Assembly: GCA_020284085.1 (NCBI GenBank)
Contig: JACEVL010000154.1
Location: 2,423,143-2,487,142 of the forward strand
Length of the DNA: 64,000 bases
Direction: 5' to 3'
DNA from: Aporrectodea caliginosa
Lineage: Eukaryota; Annelida; Clitellata; Crassiclitellata; Lumbricidae
Positions 1 through 55,000 of the stretch are shown here, piece by piece. The notes under the pieces are model-generated. The model saw only the letters and a program-made list of their open reading frames with translations, was not told the origin of the DNA and did no database searches. A program made the translations under genes and the position numbers. Each line of letters opens with the position of its first letter. Position 1 is the first letter of the stretch.

Positions 1-282
1 TTTATTAATGAGGCTAATAGTAAAAGAGAAAGAAATTTAAAAAAATGAATACTTTTAATTGTTGGTAGGCTAATTAGCAACAAATGTTGTGCCTGTATCT
101 GTTGCACTGGTGGTGTCCCTAAACCCAGCCATATTGCAGAAGATTAGTTCAGGAAGAAAGGCAGCCTATCATGGTGGTTAAGTAATTTGAAACTGGTAAG
201 GGTTGAGTTGAGAAGGAAGTGGCATAAGTGACTGCACAAAATGAACAGATACAGGGAGAGAGACAGAAGCAGAATGATTGAG

Positions 283-457
283 TGAGACAGAGACAGAAAG
301 AGACAGAGAGTAATGGGGAGAGAGAGAGACAGAGAGACAGAGAGACAGACAGAGAGAGGGAGAGGAGAGACACAGAGACAGACGAGAGAGAGAGGGGAGA
401 GAGAGATGACAGACGAGAGAGAGAACCAGAGAGAGAGAGAGGGGGAGAGAGAGAGAG

Positions 458-508
<51 letters not shown>

Positions 509-600
509 AGAGACAGAGACAGAGAAAGAGAGAGAGAGAGAGAGAGGGGAGAGAGACAGAGAGGGAGAGAGAGAGTGACAGAGAGACAGACAGACAGTGA
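283..600. repeat. GA-rich microsatellite
   Basis: Imperfect (GA)n with GACA interruptions, almost pure purine on the plus strand. It produces arginine/glutamate-rich pseudo-ORFs on plus and serine/leucine-rich ones on minus, which are not genes. Confidence 0.9.
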
Positions 601-1069
601 CAGACAGACACGTCGCTGAAATACCTACTCATTTTTTAATTAAAGGGAGTGGTTGCGGAAGACGAGTCGTAAATACAATCCAGAAGAGGGAAGTGTCCGT
701 GAGGCAGGAGGAGTGATGTGAACTGTCATCCCGTTCGACAGTGGGTGGAGCAGCCGTGTCAGCATTCCTTGCCATGGCCTTGTTTATAACGGCAGGGTAT
801 TCTTTTCCACCCCAGCCCATTCCTCTGCGGATTTATTACATGGCACTGCTGTCTACGGTCGATGAATGCGAGAACAGACGTTTCTAAGATGGCAACTGGC
901 AAATGCTCCTCTTGTTATTATTCCAGCGACATTCGATCCCTCGGGTCAAGGTTCAAGTTGACAGGGCTTGGAGCATCCAGGCTTGCCTAAACTCAGAGTA
1001 AATTTACCCTGTTGGTTTTGGCTCGGTTGGTTTGCACTCGATATGGGAGATAATGATGCTATAATAGGG

Positions 1070-1290
1070 GAATTTGGATGCGGTGTTGGTTGTATGTTCT
1101 GTGCCTTGTAACCTGAGGATCGGAGGTTCGAATCTACCTCAAGCATAGCGACCCTGGACCACCCATAATAATTATTATTGTGTGTGAGGAAGGCAATGGT
1201 GAACCACCTCACTCATCTCGTCCCCGGGTGGCGTAAAAGCCAATGGACTTGCCTTTGGGCAGAAAAATCATCATCATCATAATCATTATA
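1070..1290 (+). mobile_element. tRNA-derived SINE with ATC-repeat tail
   Basis: A pol III B-box-like sequence (GGTTCGAATCT) lies in a head very like the SINE heads at 10377 and 14383. The body differs downstream (it carries CCGGGTGGCG), and the copy ends in a CATCATCATC run instead of the GCGCTATATAAAT tail. This looks like the same head family joined to a different 3' body. The exact left end is uncertain. Confidence 0.6.
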
Positions 1291-1554
1291 GGGGAAACTT
1301 GTGCTGATGATTGGCAAAAAGCTGGAGAATTAACTCCCAGCATGAATGACCTGCAGCAATTTTAAGTTGCTGTAGATAATTGTCACCTGAATTTTGGGAA
1401 ATTCATAGTATTTTACTTTATGTGATGTGACGATATCTTAATCTATTTGACGATCAACCCTGTTTGTACTTATTTTTGTGTTCATGTTTTATGCTGTAAA
1501 AACTAGAAATAGAACTGAATTGGCACTAATGGCTGTTCCATAATGACTTAAAGT

Positions 1555-2081
1555 CAGTGTGATTCTCCTTACAGATGTTATTTTAGTTATAGTTACAGTT
1601 ATAGTTAGTGGTTTTTTATTTTAGTTATAGTTATAGTTATAGTTAGCATTATTTTCGTTATAGTTATAGTTATAGTTAATGGATTTTTATTTTAGTTAAT
1701 TTTGTTACTACTTAGTTACAATAATTTGCAAAATTGTGCGTATTAACACGCCGTTTCGCATTTTGCTCAGAGCTTTGAAAAAATTGGAAGCATTGGTGCA
1801 TTCAGCCTAATGAATATGATGAATATACGAGTTTCCAAAGTAACTGACAAATTGCATAATAAAAAATCGCATTCTTTGTTCTCATTTATGTCGAGTCGTC
1901 ATATTGCACTTCCTATTTTTGATTTTTGCATTGAAAATAAAGACAAATTTTCGTTATTGTTATTTTCGTTATAGTTATAGTTATAACTGATTTTTTAGTT
2001 ATAGTTATAGCGTTAACGAAATCATTTTATTTTCGTTAACGAACGTTTTCGTTATCGTTATCGTTAACTAGAATCACACTG
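1555..2081. mobile_element. hAT-type non-autonomous element, copy 1
   Basis: The 527-bp element is bounded by terminal inverted repeats CAGTGTGATTCT and AGAATCACACTG. Flanking 8-mers are CTTAAAGT (left) and CGTAAAGT (right), an 8-bp target duplication with one mismatch, as expected for hAT. The interior is a series of TTATAG repeats and GTTATC runs with no ORF. A second copy in opposite orientation lies at 3758-4298, and the two bracket the first Lgl coding exon. Confidence 0.8.
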
Positions 2082-2189
2082 CGTAAAGTTACTTCAAGTT
2101 ATACAGTTAATTCTTCAAAGGTTGGATGCGATGTGTTTCTTGACAACGTCTTATGTTTTTCTTTCTATGTAGGTTTTCTGTGAAGCAGA

Positions 2190-44607
<42,418 letters not shown>

Positions 44608-47600
44608 GGTGGTAGGGTATAATATATAATGCGTTCTTTCAAAGAATTATCTAGTTAAATGTATCTTTATGACATGCTCCAAGAATTACGGATCAGATAT
44701 ATTATGTTCTTCTTGGCGTTTACACCGTATGCTACTGAACAAGCATGTGTGCTTATTTTGCATAGTTCTACGCAAGAAGATAGTTCTGGTATTTCGTGCA
44801 AAACGTCTGTTTTTGGTTTGCTGTCAACAGAGGCATATAACAATAATCACGTACCATACATTAAACAGGAGCTGGAGCCTGGATGTGATGTTAACAACCG
44901 CTGTCTCTGTATATCATTTTCCATAGTATGTATGATGTGGTGACACTGCTTGGTTGCCATTGTTCTAATCATCACCATGTAATCCAATATTATGCTGTTG
45001 GTATAGTACCAGTCTCCAATGGTGCTAAGCAATGGTACATAAGGACTCTTTTCCCCCAGGATTCGTACACAATAACCGACTCTGGAGAGGGAGGCTCAAA
45101 CCAACACAATGATCACAGGTTTGAGTATGCTTGAACAGAAACATGTTCTATGTTTGATGTGTTGTGTGCTGGGCATAATTTGGTGCAGCCATGAGCAAGA
45201 TATTGAAGGAAATGCCCATTGCCAAAGTGGCCCTTGTCCAAGGTATTTGCCCTTTACGGGTTCATGGCCCAAAAAAAGGAAAAACATCTCCAACATTCTA
45301 CTATGAGATATGCGTGAACAACTTGAGTTTCTAGTGAACTGTAATGACATAATTAGCGATTTATAATCAGTGTTTCATCATGAGTAATTAATGTACCTTT
45401 AATAAACATAGTTGACAGTGAACTACTGTTCTTGGTAGCAGCCAACGTCTTAGATTGTTAGCTTTTGTACTGTATTTGACCATGTGCATTGTGAGATACA
45501 CTGCAAGGAAAAACCGTTAATATGATTTTTGATAGTGGGATGTTACGACAGATGTGGAACATGGCACATCAAAGACTGCTGAACATGACTTCCTAGCCAA
45601 CACAACTCAAAACTACAAATTTACTAATCTGCCCATTTTGTTCTTTTACAACAGAATGTAAAATCTTTTTTGAACTTGGGTTGTTAAAAACATGTGATCT
45701 AATTTAATTGCTGGCCGAATAACATTTGGAAATGCTTTATTACGGTACTTGTAATTCTTTAAACCTTGTGATAAGGACATTATAGTAGATTAATTAGTGT
45801 ATATGGTATACACGTACTTAGTCTTTCAAACTTTTAGGAGACTAGCTGTTAAGTTTTAAAGCCACATTCTAATTGGATGCCTAATAAACATTACCAGAAA
45901 TCAAAAGAATTGCAGATCAGAGGTGTAGCACCAATGCTGTACTCCATAACCAGCAGAGTTGACTTTGGCCCTAGGCTGCATTGTTGTTGGATATCAAGTG
46001 AAATGGTCATTTAATCAAAACAATGGGCATCAGTGCAGACGATGAATCAATTCTTTATCTATGTTATGTGATCTTTAACGTGAAAAAACGATGAACGTGA
46101 GCCATGTGGCCCATGCCCGTCTGTATACATGATACGTTTACTGTTGCATTAGCCTCATATCATGGATTTGATTGTTTCCATTGTCTTTTTTAACTTTTTA
46201 ATACGGAAAATTAATTTTATGAATTAACAATGCAAGAATTTATTTTCACTTTGAGTCCAAATTTTAATGTGTAGCTGAAGTTCTGTCATCTGCTTTTTTG
46301 TTACGATGAAATGCAAGTTAATATGTGTAAGATTTAACATTTCTATACACAGCGTGTGCTTCGACTTCGAATTTTGATATGTAGCGTGTAGTTGAAATTT
46401 CTTTGATTTTATGTACAGATACTTGACTTCTTTCAGGTAGCGGGAGTTCCTCTGTCAGTTCTTTAGTGGAAGTTTTGTGTATGCAAACTATTTTTATCGG
46501 AAAAGTGCTTTTATGATGAGTCACTGTTACAAATGCCGTTGCTTTCATTTTATCTGTACGGTAATTATTACATAGATCGTCGAACGCTTTGAAAACACAT
46601 TTATGTGCCATTTCGTTTCCAGGTTTATTAACTGACTATCGCTTTTCGTGTGTACAGTGCAGCTTTGCTAAAACAAATGTTTTCTGGTTTACATTACAGT
46701 AATTGTAATTCAACATTTCTACGGCACCATAAGACCATTTGGAGGTGCTCTCTATGGGGCTAGTAGTCTGCTACAAAAAGGCACGTCTGTAGTGTAAGAG
46801 AGATAGTTATGTTATACAATCATTATTTAAGTGTTATGGAGCTAATTTCAACGAGGAGGCTGTTCCAGAGTTCGTGGTCAAGATAGAAGAAGCTGACACA
46901 TGGACAATTGGACATGTCAATGTGTGTGACCTTGAAACGAGAAAATCAACTGGCATTGCAGAACTTTGTATCTGGTGCATACAGGAACACACAGCTCAGT
47001 GATGTGCTTTAGATCAGCAATGGCCGTAGAAGCTCGTGCAGTGAACTAGGATCTTGTGCCATAAGCTTGCAAATCAGCAGCCAATGCATACTACATGTAT
47101 GTCAATGTGCACAGTCGGTGAAGACGTGGTTCCTTAATGTCTGACTCCTCTTGATGTCTGTGTGTTACCAAAGCTGCACTGTAGTTGTTTTTCTGGCAGT
47201 AACCAATAAAGATTGACATGCTTTGTTTTCATCGACTATTACGTAAAAATCTACACACAACAAATCAAGGGAGTGGAGTTTGCGTTACTTAAGAATACAC
47301 CACGAATTTGTGCTATGGTTCTGTATTTGGGAGCTGTATCTAGAACCAGTGGTTAAACTGCTCATGCAGTGGTGGCAAATCTTTACAAATCTAAAACTGA
47401 AGCCTATCTGGTGAATCTATAACCGATATACAGTAATTGGCTATTTGCCATTCGGATAAGTATAAAATGTCTCTATCACTATGCAATGTTGTAACAGATT
47501 GTTGTAACAGAAATACATTTGGGTGATGGGTCTACTCTTTTAGGTGGCGGATCTCGGATCCAGGTGAATTTAACCACTGTCAGAACAACCTTATAATGAA

Positions 47601-47775
47601 GTCATGTCATAAATTTTTCTATGGGTGAATTAATTTTTGGATCCGCGTGCCATCTGTATTATATCAGAATTCGTGTTAAAATTAAGTGCTTTGTGATGGG
47701 CCTCCAGTGTAGTAAGAAACTGCCATGGTACAAATTTTGGTACTTTACACTTTCCAGATCTCCCCATCCAGACTG
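44608..47775. other. Lgl 3' flank and intergenic spacer
   Basis: No exon supported. AATAAA hexamers at 45401-45406 and 47205-47210 on plus are candidate Lgl polyadenylation signals. A 97-codon minus-strand ORF at 46318-46611 is not low-complexity, but I recognise no family and saw no splice support. Otherwise AT-rich unique sequence. Confidence 0.45.
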
Positions 47776-48126
47776 CTACTCGGTTGAGTTGAACCATCGG
47801 ATGGATGGGGACATTCGTTGCCATAGTGCTGCATCTGTGAACTGAGGTGCCAAGAAGTTGTTTGGCTTCCCATCATCACAGAGGAACTCATCCGCAAACT
47901 CTGATTGTAGAGAGTTACTGGATTTGGTTTCAGTCCATAGGGAAGCCGACTGACTGAAACCGCTCTGTGCGATGGTGCCATGGCAGACGTTGGAATCGAT
48001 TGCGCATTCGCTGCTGCTGGTGTTGTAGCATCCTCTTGGTTGCACCAGGCTGAACAACGTCTGCATCCTCAGACTTCTCTGGCTGTCGGTCTTGCGCCAT
48101 TTAGCTCGTCGGTTCTTAAACCAAAT
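47776..48126 (-). CDS. Homeobox gene coding exon 3 (recognition helix and C-terminus)
   Basis: Acceptor TTTTAAGCAG, then IWFKNRRAKWRKTDSQRS and a tail of about 96 residues ending RMSPSIRWFNSTE and a stop at 47776. The tail has no domain I recognise. Confidence 0.92.
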   Translation of the reverse strand: MWFKNRRAKWRKTDSQRSLRMQTLFSLVQPRGCYNTSSSECAIDSNVCHGTIAQSGFSQSASLWTETKSSNSLQSEFADEFLCDDGKPNNFLAPQFTDAALWQRMSPSIRWFNSTE

Positions 48127-49628
48127 CTGCTTAAAAAGATAAGGATATTTAAATTCTGCATGTCACTGGACCCATTAGCGCATAAAAGTAAAGCTTCCAT
48201 TTCCCAGGTACATTGCAGTGTAGCGACGTGCCAGTTTCTTGCTCTTTCAACCCTTGAGCTGGCAGTCGACAAATCACAAGGTCCTGGATGTGGAGACGTT
48301 GTCTTTGAGGACTTAATATTTACTTTCCTGATTTTACCCGTACCAAATGACATGTATGCATAACTAGGTGCTCCTCTGATACCAAGCAAATCATATGAAA
48401 TTTACAGTTCACGGCCAAAGTAAACTACAAATTAAACTAGGTCTTTAAAAATGCCTTTTTGTGCTGTTCTAACAGTTTTAAATTATATAGCACCAACATA
48501 AAGCATAATGTAATCAATCTTCTAATGCAAATTTTGTTGCATAAACCAGAACATCTAAAAAAATTGTATTACAGGATATCAAAACATTGAATTGTATTTT
48601 AGTAGATTCGTAAAAGTTTAGTAAAACTAATTATAATTTACAATTATTTTATTCATAGCCCTGACATTTTAATAATCACATTCCTCTAACTCTTGAGGCC
48701 TTCAGCAGTGATACCTTGCAAAACGTCTGACAAAAAGGTTTTTGCACCCACCTTGACTTTAGGTTCTGTCAGACGGATGCATGCAGCCAGAAGTTCCCTT
48801 GCTTGTATGTCGGGATGTTTGTTTCCCTGGAATACCGACTCTAACTCCTGCAGTTGATAACTTGTAAAGTGACTTCGTTTTCGACGAAGTCCTTTTTCTG
48901 TTGCCACAAACCAAACATACGTGAAATTAATTAAGCATAGCATTGTTATTAAGTGTTGTCAATAGCATTAATCCCAAAGGAATATGTCATAAATGCTGTT
49001 ACTACAAAGATATTAAACATGGCAAACTGTTCTGACAAATTACTTCAGTGCTATTCTGTTTTCCAAGTTCGGAACCCTTGCTACAAAAGACACTGAATGC
49101 CTGAAAAAGACAAAAGAGCTGCTAAACTTGTCTGATGCCTAGCTAGGATGCCATATGACGAAAGGCTTCAAAAGTTGGGTCTCTTTCCTTGCAAAGAAGA
49201 ATGAAGGTGATCTTATTGAGACCTACAAAATTCTACATGGACACGAAAATATAAATGAAAAGCTTCCTCCCGAGAGTAGCAACTGGAAATCTGAGAGGAC
49301 ACTATTTGAAACTGTATCATAAGCAGGTGCTTTTAGACATTAGAAAATTCTTTTTTAGCCAAAAAAAATTGTGGATCACTGGAACCGGTTACAATAGGAA
49401 CTAGTGTCTGCACCAAACTTGAGCAATTTCAGACAGAACTGGACAGTTGGATGGAACGATATAGGCACTAAACGCTTACTTAGCGTATTAACTGTAACTG
49501 ATAAAAGTGGTAATACCTCTTGGTCCAGATAATGTTTTCCAGGTTTCCATGAGATGGTGCCGACCACAGCAATTGTTCACTTCCTCCGCTGCCAATGAAA
49601 TGAAGGAAGAGAGAAACGACTCTGCCAT
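47776..49628 (-). CDS. Paired-like K50 homeodomain protein, three exons, 202 residues
   Basis: Three minus-strand exons join with correct phases into one complete protein. The homeodomain is residues 41-100: RRKRSHFTSYQLQELESV in helix 1, then TEPKVKIWFKNRRAKWRK in helix 3. Position 50 is lysine and 51 asparagine, as in Pitx, Otx and Goosecoid, which favours TAATCC-type sites. Helix 1 and the end of helix 3 look most like Pitx, but the middle (GNKHPDIQARELLAACIR) is divergent. The intron between homeodomain residues 46 and 47 is the ancestral paired-class position. N-terminus is short; the C-terminal region is Ser/Thr/Asn-rich with no recognisable OAR motif. Orthology is not settled. Confidence 0.9.
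48752..48897 (-). CDS. Homeobox gene coding exon 2 (homeodomain positions 1-46)
   Basis: Acceptor GGCAACAG. Encodes EKGLRRKRSHFTSYQLQELE and continues to LTEPKVK. Donor AAG|GTGGGT falls exactly after homeodomain residue 46, phase 0. Confidence 0.93.
49517..49628 (-). CDS. Homeobox gene coding exon 1 (residues 1-37)
   Basis: Begins MAESFLSSFISLAAEEVN and ends LSGPR. The ATG at 49628 is the first in frame after an upstream TGA. Donor AGAG|GTATTA, phase 1, which fits the exon 2 acceptor. Confidence 0.75.
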
Positions 49629-50516
49629 TGTCTCTCTAAAGTCGGTCGTCTGCTTTCTCTCGTCCTTCTTGAAACGGAATGCTCAGCTGATTGACAGACT
49701 CACTCTTTTAAGCATTGCTCCACACAGCACAGTGGTATTTCAATGGACCACATCCTATAGTACGAATGACCAAAGGCTGTCGTAGTCGGCTGGCATCCAG
49801 CAGCTCTGCTCGCATCCGAATTCAGTGCTCTAGTAATTCTATGCTAATATTCTTCAAATACTCACCACAAATCTCTTACTATAATAAATAATGGACATTT
49901 ATTATGCATATGGCACATGCACATTCCCAATATAAAATATGTATGCTACTGTTTGTAGCTGTTTGGTACTGTAGGCCTACTAATTATTATCATTCTGGCC
50001 ATTTCAGAACATTCTTCTTAATCCTGAGCTATCTTTAGTACCCTCAGCTAAAAAAGTTATTAATTACAATTTTTCTTTTCAATCATTTTTACCTAAGTAG
50101 CAATGATTCCTCGTGATTTAACATGTTTAATTGAATTAATTAAATATTCAGAACTAATATTTTCCTTAATTAAAATGGTAGTATCGAGTATTTTAAAACT
50201 ATGGTATTGAACATCTCAAAGCATTCCACCAAAATAAAACCCAATGAAACCTATACGAAATTCAGCAAGGGGTCCAGCCTTCAGTTTCCTCCCAATCAAT
50301 GACCAAAATGCGACCAAGCAACCGTTAAATTTGAACATAGAAATCGATCGTTGTGTCTCCTTCTGTATGGACCAGTTCAGTCGTCGGTGCATGACCGAGG
50401 ATGCAGAGCGAGACCATCGGACTGAATCCATCGGACCTCAAGGGAGTGGCAAGTGATTGAAGTGCACTGCACTTACAATGCGACTGAATTCACGTACCCT
50501 GAAATTGTACTAATAG

Positions 50517-50758
50517 CAGAGATAGGCACGATTAGTTAAATTGCTAATCGATTAGAATTAGCTGTGTCTAGTCAATAAGCTTATCGATTAGTTAAATTGC
50601 TAATCGATTAGAATTAGCTGTGTCTAGTCAATAAGCTTATCGATTAGTTAAATTGCTAATTGATTCAAATTAGTCACTGAAATTTGCTAATCTATTAGAA
50701 TTGGCTGAATCTCGTAGCTAATCGATTAGCTAATCTAATTGATCAGTTACCATCTCTG
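50517..50758. mobile_element. hAT-type MITE (CAGAGAT ends), complete
   Basis: The 242-bp element starts CAGAGATAGGCACGATTAG and ends AGTTACCATCTCTG. A perfect 8-bp target duplication ACTAATAG lies at 50509-50516 and 50759-50766. Interior: repeats of GCTAATCGATTAGAATTAGC. Truncated relatives are at 39310-39560 and about 5686-5765. Confidence 0.87.
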
Positions 50759-51234
50759 ACTAATAGTACACAGTAGTTAAGGAGATCTTGTGGCTGTCAG
50801 GGTCTTTGGCAATCTTATTTAGCCTTACAATTACTATTTCAGCTCAGAACAATTTCATTCACACTTATCTAGCTCTTTTCAACAGAAACTGAGCACAGAA
50901 ATTCTATACTCTAGACCAAATTAAGTTAAAGTTACCCTGGTTGAAAATAAGTGGTAGCACAACAGTATACATAGTCTGAAACTTGAATATATATATTTCA
51001 GTAATTGACAATTTGTCCTACAAATGAGACGTGAATGGCACAAACTCCAGCTCAAATAATCATCAGTAACTTACATCAAGACAACTTGGAACTGTTTTTA
51101 ATTTTTAAGTAAGAAATTGGATGCAACCGATCTTCAATCTTTTCCATGGCTTTGATAACAAAGTCTCAATTTTAAAATGTCAAGATTAGAACTCTGAACA
51201 TATGTTACCCAATACTCCCTCTATCATCATTACG

Positions 51235-51292
51235 TTTATTCAATGATTTATATAGCACCTCTTCAAGGGAACTACTCAGAGGTGCCATGGCC
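51235..51292 (-). mobile_element. SINE-A/L2 tail fragment, minus strand
   Basis: Reads on minus as GCACCTCTGAGTAGTTCC then GAGGTGCTATATAAATC and ATTGAAT. Confidence 0.6.
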
Positions 51293-51352
51293 ACTACAAT
51301 ACACCAAATTGAACAAGACAATTTGTTACCCAGTGTTCCATGATTTTATTAA

Positions 51353-52052
51353 CTACACATCGAATTTCTTTGTAGAAAATACACAAATAAAAGCATGCGT
51401 CTCGCCAAGTTTAACATAATGAACAAGCTCTGTAACCCAAATGCTCCTGCTAACAGTGGAACAGTCATGAGAATGACAACTGTTTGCAAAGGTATTTGAA
51501 GATCGTCGACACAGTCGGGTGATCGTGTCCAGGGTAGACTTATTCAGAGGAGTCAGTTCTTCAAATGGAGAAGACGAAACAGCGGAAATGTTACCAAGGC
51601 AAGACGAGTGACAGTCCTCGATAGCATCATCTCCATCCTTGTTATTTAGAGTTCTGAAATCCTCTGTCTCACACAGAACATGTCGATTGTCGGCTTTAAC
51701 TTCCAGATCACAGCTATTAATGCCTACACTCTCACTTTTCGTTTTCTCCACACTGTCTGGTTTGCATTCTAAAATACCATCTGTGCAATCGCTACTTTTT
51801 TCTGTAGGCTTTAATATGTCACCAGGATGCGATTCTCTGTTTGGTGAACAGGTCAAATCTGAATTGCATTTTCGAAGGTCTTTGTCAGAACAGTCAACAT
51901 CTTCAGGGCGCACTGGCGTTCGCAAAGGACATGCACAAGGTGAGCAAGGTGTAGGTGCTTGACTTGAGAACAGTTCTGTTACACTCATCAGAAGTGCATC
52001 TTTCAGTTTTGCACCACACAGAAGAACAACGCAGCTTTCACGCTTCAGCAGC
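51353..52052 (-). CDS. THUMPD2: THUMPD2 terminal exon with long acidic insert
   Basis: Begins LLKRESCVVLLCGAKLKDAL, the final strands of the methyltransferase fold. A Ser/Asp/Cys-rich stretch of roughly 150 residues follows, then ELVHYVKLGETHAFICVF before the stop, which resembles the family's closing strand. The middle is thus probably a surface insert. Acceptor TTGACAG. Confidence 0.88.
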
Positions 52053-55000
52053 CTGTCAATTAATCAAAATAACACTCTGTCAATAAACACAGGCAGAGTC
52101 AAAATGGTGCAACACAGCAATACTTAAAAACTTGAACTTTCAGCAAATGACCTTAGTACCCAGCAAATTGCAACAAGTCCTGTCCAGTGTAACAACCTGA
52201 AACAAAAACATGTCACCTCTCGAAAGCTATTGGCTCTTCATTTAGCTGATGATAATGATTGTAACTGGATGGTCACGAACCACATATATAAAAGAGAACT
52301 TGGTTTCTAAATAAAAGCTGTGCTACATTACATTGCTATTGTACAGAATGACTTATTACGAGTTGGCCTTAATGGAAAAACATCAGTAAAGCAACAATAA
52401 GGAACGTAAGGCAGACTTTGATTCATTTATTCATTCCAAGAATTTATATAGCACATCTTCAAGACCTACTCAGAGGAACTATCTTGCTCTTTGCAGACAT
52501 TGCAGACATTGGCCTACCACCACCACCACTACCACCACTTCATTAGATACTCAGACAAGAAAATTACTTTAACAAATACTAGCAACCTTCCTACACTTTT
52601 GCAAACTGCTCCATAGAGTTTGTCAAAAAAGCAAGGAACCCAAAGGTGATAAAGAATGGCTTAACTATCATAAGAACTTGCAACTATAGTTCACCTGTCA
52701 ATCGACAGAAGCATCAGCCGATATCTCTCAGAAACATTCACTGGCGCCTCGTGCTTTATTCCAAACGGAATATCACAGACAACTACATCGATGCTCTCGT
52801 TAGCTAGAGGGATGTCTACAAGAAATTAAAACACAACTCTAGTACTTTGTTGGACAACACATATGACTCCATAAACATTCTCAAACTGGCTGGTTTCAGC
52901 AAGGTCACAGTTCTGTCTGGGGAGGATTTGGGCATTCTGGCCCTCGTTTTGATACAAAACTTGAAGGCATCACACCTTATCTTAGGACACATCACTCTAA
53001 TCTGTTAACAAACATGTTTTAGCACCATTTTGGAATTCTTAAGAGGTGCTCCATAAATAATAATATTCGTTTATTAATTCAAAATGACAAGTATGCAGTA
53101 AGATTACATGATATAGTAGTAACAGATGATGACAAGTTTAACTGTATGGCAGCCTGGAAGGCGCCCATCTGTCCTACTGCTCATTTTACAGTTCCTCCTA
53201 CGCAGCTGAAGGCTGTGTCATCATTTGGCAATGTGTTACCAATCAACCATCTCCTCATACAAAAAAGCAAATGGATCATTATAAATCCATTTTAAATATT
53301 TCCCTAGCACCACAACTCCCATCATTTTCCAGGTCTTCTCAAATCAACATCATCCACTGATCAGACCACAAGAGAGAAATTTTGACCTCGGTGTATAAAC
53401 AGATAAGAAAACAAGAGACAAACTAGGAGTGAAAGGGAAAATGTTAATCACAAAAGTCTTCACAACAAGACATAAAATTTAGATTTAAAAAAATGACAAA
53501 TTCCCTAGGATCAGAAGCAGAAAACCAAGACTAGCAATTCTGCACTGCAAAGTTTTCATGACAAAAATGACAAATTCCCTAGGATCAGAAGCAGAAAACC
53601 AAGACTAGCAATTCTGCACTGCAAAGTTTTCATTATCTACATCACTGACCTGATACATCAGCCTGCATCACAGAAATTCTAGCACTTTCTTTACTATAGG
53701 TCACATTCTCCATAGATCTATAGCATTGCTGAACGTCGCGATCACAGCCGATGCACAGCACATCCTAGAAAAACCCAAAACATCAACCAATAACAAACAG
53801 CCAAAGTTACCTTTGTCGAACATTTTAAAATTTTGACACTAGCAACATCCAACAGAACTTTAAAGAACGTATCAAACACACCATTATTTTCTAAGTGGCT
53901 TTTAATCTTCTGGAACTGCAATAATCTAAAGCATTGAAATTTTTTTAATTTGCACAAAGTATAGGCTTACATGAACAAGAAAAAGAAACTAAGGCAGAGT
54001 AAGTAGTCCGGTCATTAAATAGTTGAGGTTCAAAAAAATTTGAACAAAAAGGTTTCTCGATGATTCAAATGTTTTTGAACCTCAATTGATTATTGTTGTT
54101 TAATTACTGGACTAGATCCAGACAAAGCTGGATAAACAATATAAATGAGGATATAACATCACTTTGACTGACACTAAGGGAAACAATGGACTTGACCAAG
54201 GAAAATGGAGATAATTTATTCGTACCCATCGCCGCCAAATGGCTGGCGTCAGAAACTGATGATCATGATGATGATGGTGGTGATCATGGGTGTAGCCAGA
54301 AAAAAATTTCGGAGGAGGTTTTAAGATTTCGGGGATTTTCCATTGAAAATCGTAGCAAAAGTCCAGGTTTTTTGTATTTTGCATGTAAAAGCATATAAAA
54401 ATGTTTCTAAAACTTATTTTGGGGGGTTTGAACCCCTAAAACCACCCAAATACGCCCATGGTGATGATGATGATGACGATCCAAAGCAGATACATGGCAT
54501 GATGTACATTGTACAAACATAATTATCAAACAATAAAATAGCAAAAATTACAACCAATCTGAGATAGGTCACTTACAAGGTATTTCACACATATTTTGAT
54601 GATTTCACATGGATTGACTCTCCTTTCCTCCATTTCGCTCTCTTCCTCCCTTTCCTCCATTTCGCTCTCTTCCTCCCTTTCCTCCATTTTCGCTCTCTTC
54701 CTCCCTTTCCTCCATTTCGCTCTCTTCCTCCCTTTCCTCCATTTCGCTCTCTTCCTCCCTACCCTCCATTTCGCTCTCTTCCTCCCTTTCCTCCATTTCG
54801 CTCTCTTCCTCCCTACCCTCCATTTCGCTCTCTTCCTCCCTTTCCTCCATTTCGCTCTCTTCCTCCCTACCCTCCATTTCGCTCTCTTCCTCCCTTTCCT
54901 CCATTTCGCTCTCTTCCTCCCTACCCTCCATTTCGCTCTCTTTCTCCCTAACCTCCATTTCGCTCTCTTCCTTCCTTTCCTCCATTTAGCTCTCTTCCTC

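Larger units (their letters stand above)
1..2172. other. Non-coding upstream flank of the Lgl gene
   Basis: No coding exon could be supported here. The stretch holds a GA-rich microsatellite (about 283-600), a somewhat GC-richer unique block (about 640-880), a tRNA-derived SINE (about 1070-1290) and a hAT-type element (1555-2081). A good acceptor, a pyrimidine run ending in TAG at 2172, lies 17 bases before the Lgl start codon. The first coding exon is therefore probably preceded by an untranslated exon and the promoter, either in this block or left of the window. No TATA box or other promoter could be pinned. Confidence 0.5.
49629..51352. other. Spacer between homeobox gene and THUMPD2
   Basis: Contains the probable promoter of the homeobox gene on the minus strand (not resolvable), the hAT-type element at 50517-50758 and a minus-strand L2/SINE tail at about 51235-51290. 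No coding exon seen. Confidence 0.45.

Noticed and set aside
629..820. 63-codon minus-strand ORF in a GC-richer block
   Set aside because: No similarity recognised and no clear splice sites. More likely promoter or untranslated sequence.
46318..46611. 97-codon minus-strand ORF of normal composition
   Set aside because: No recognisable family, no evident splice partners. Length is within chance for 64 kb, so kept only as a remark.
48069..48389. 106-codon minus-strand ORF overlapping homeobox exon 3
   Set aside because: It is in a different frame from the homeodomain exon and crosses its acceptor. Shadow frame.
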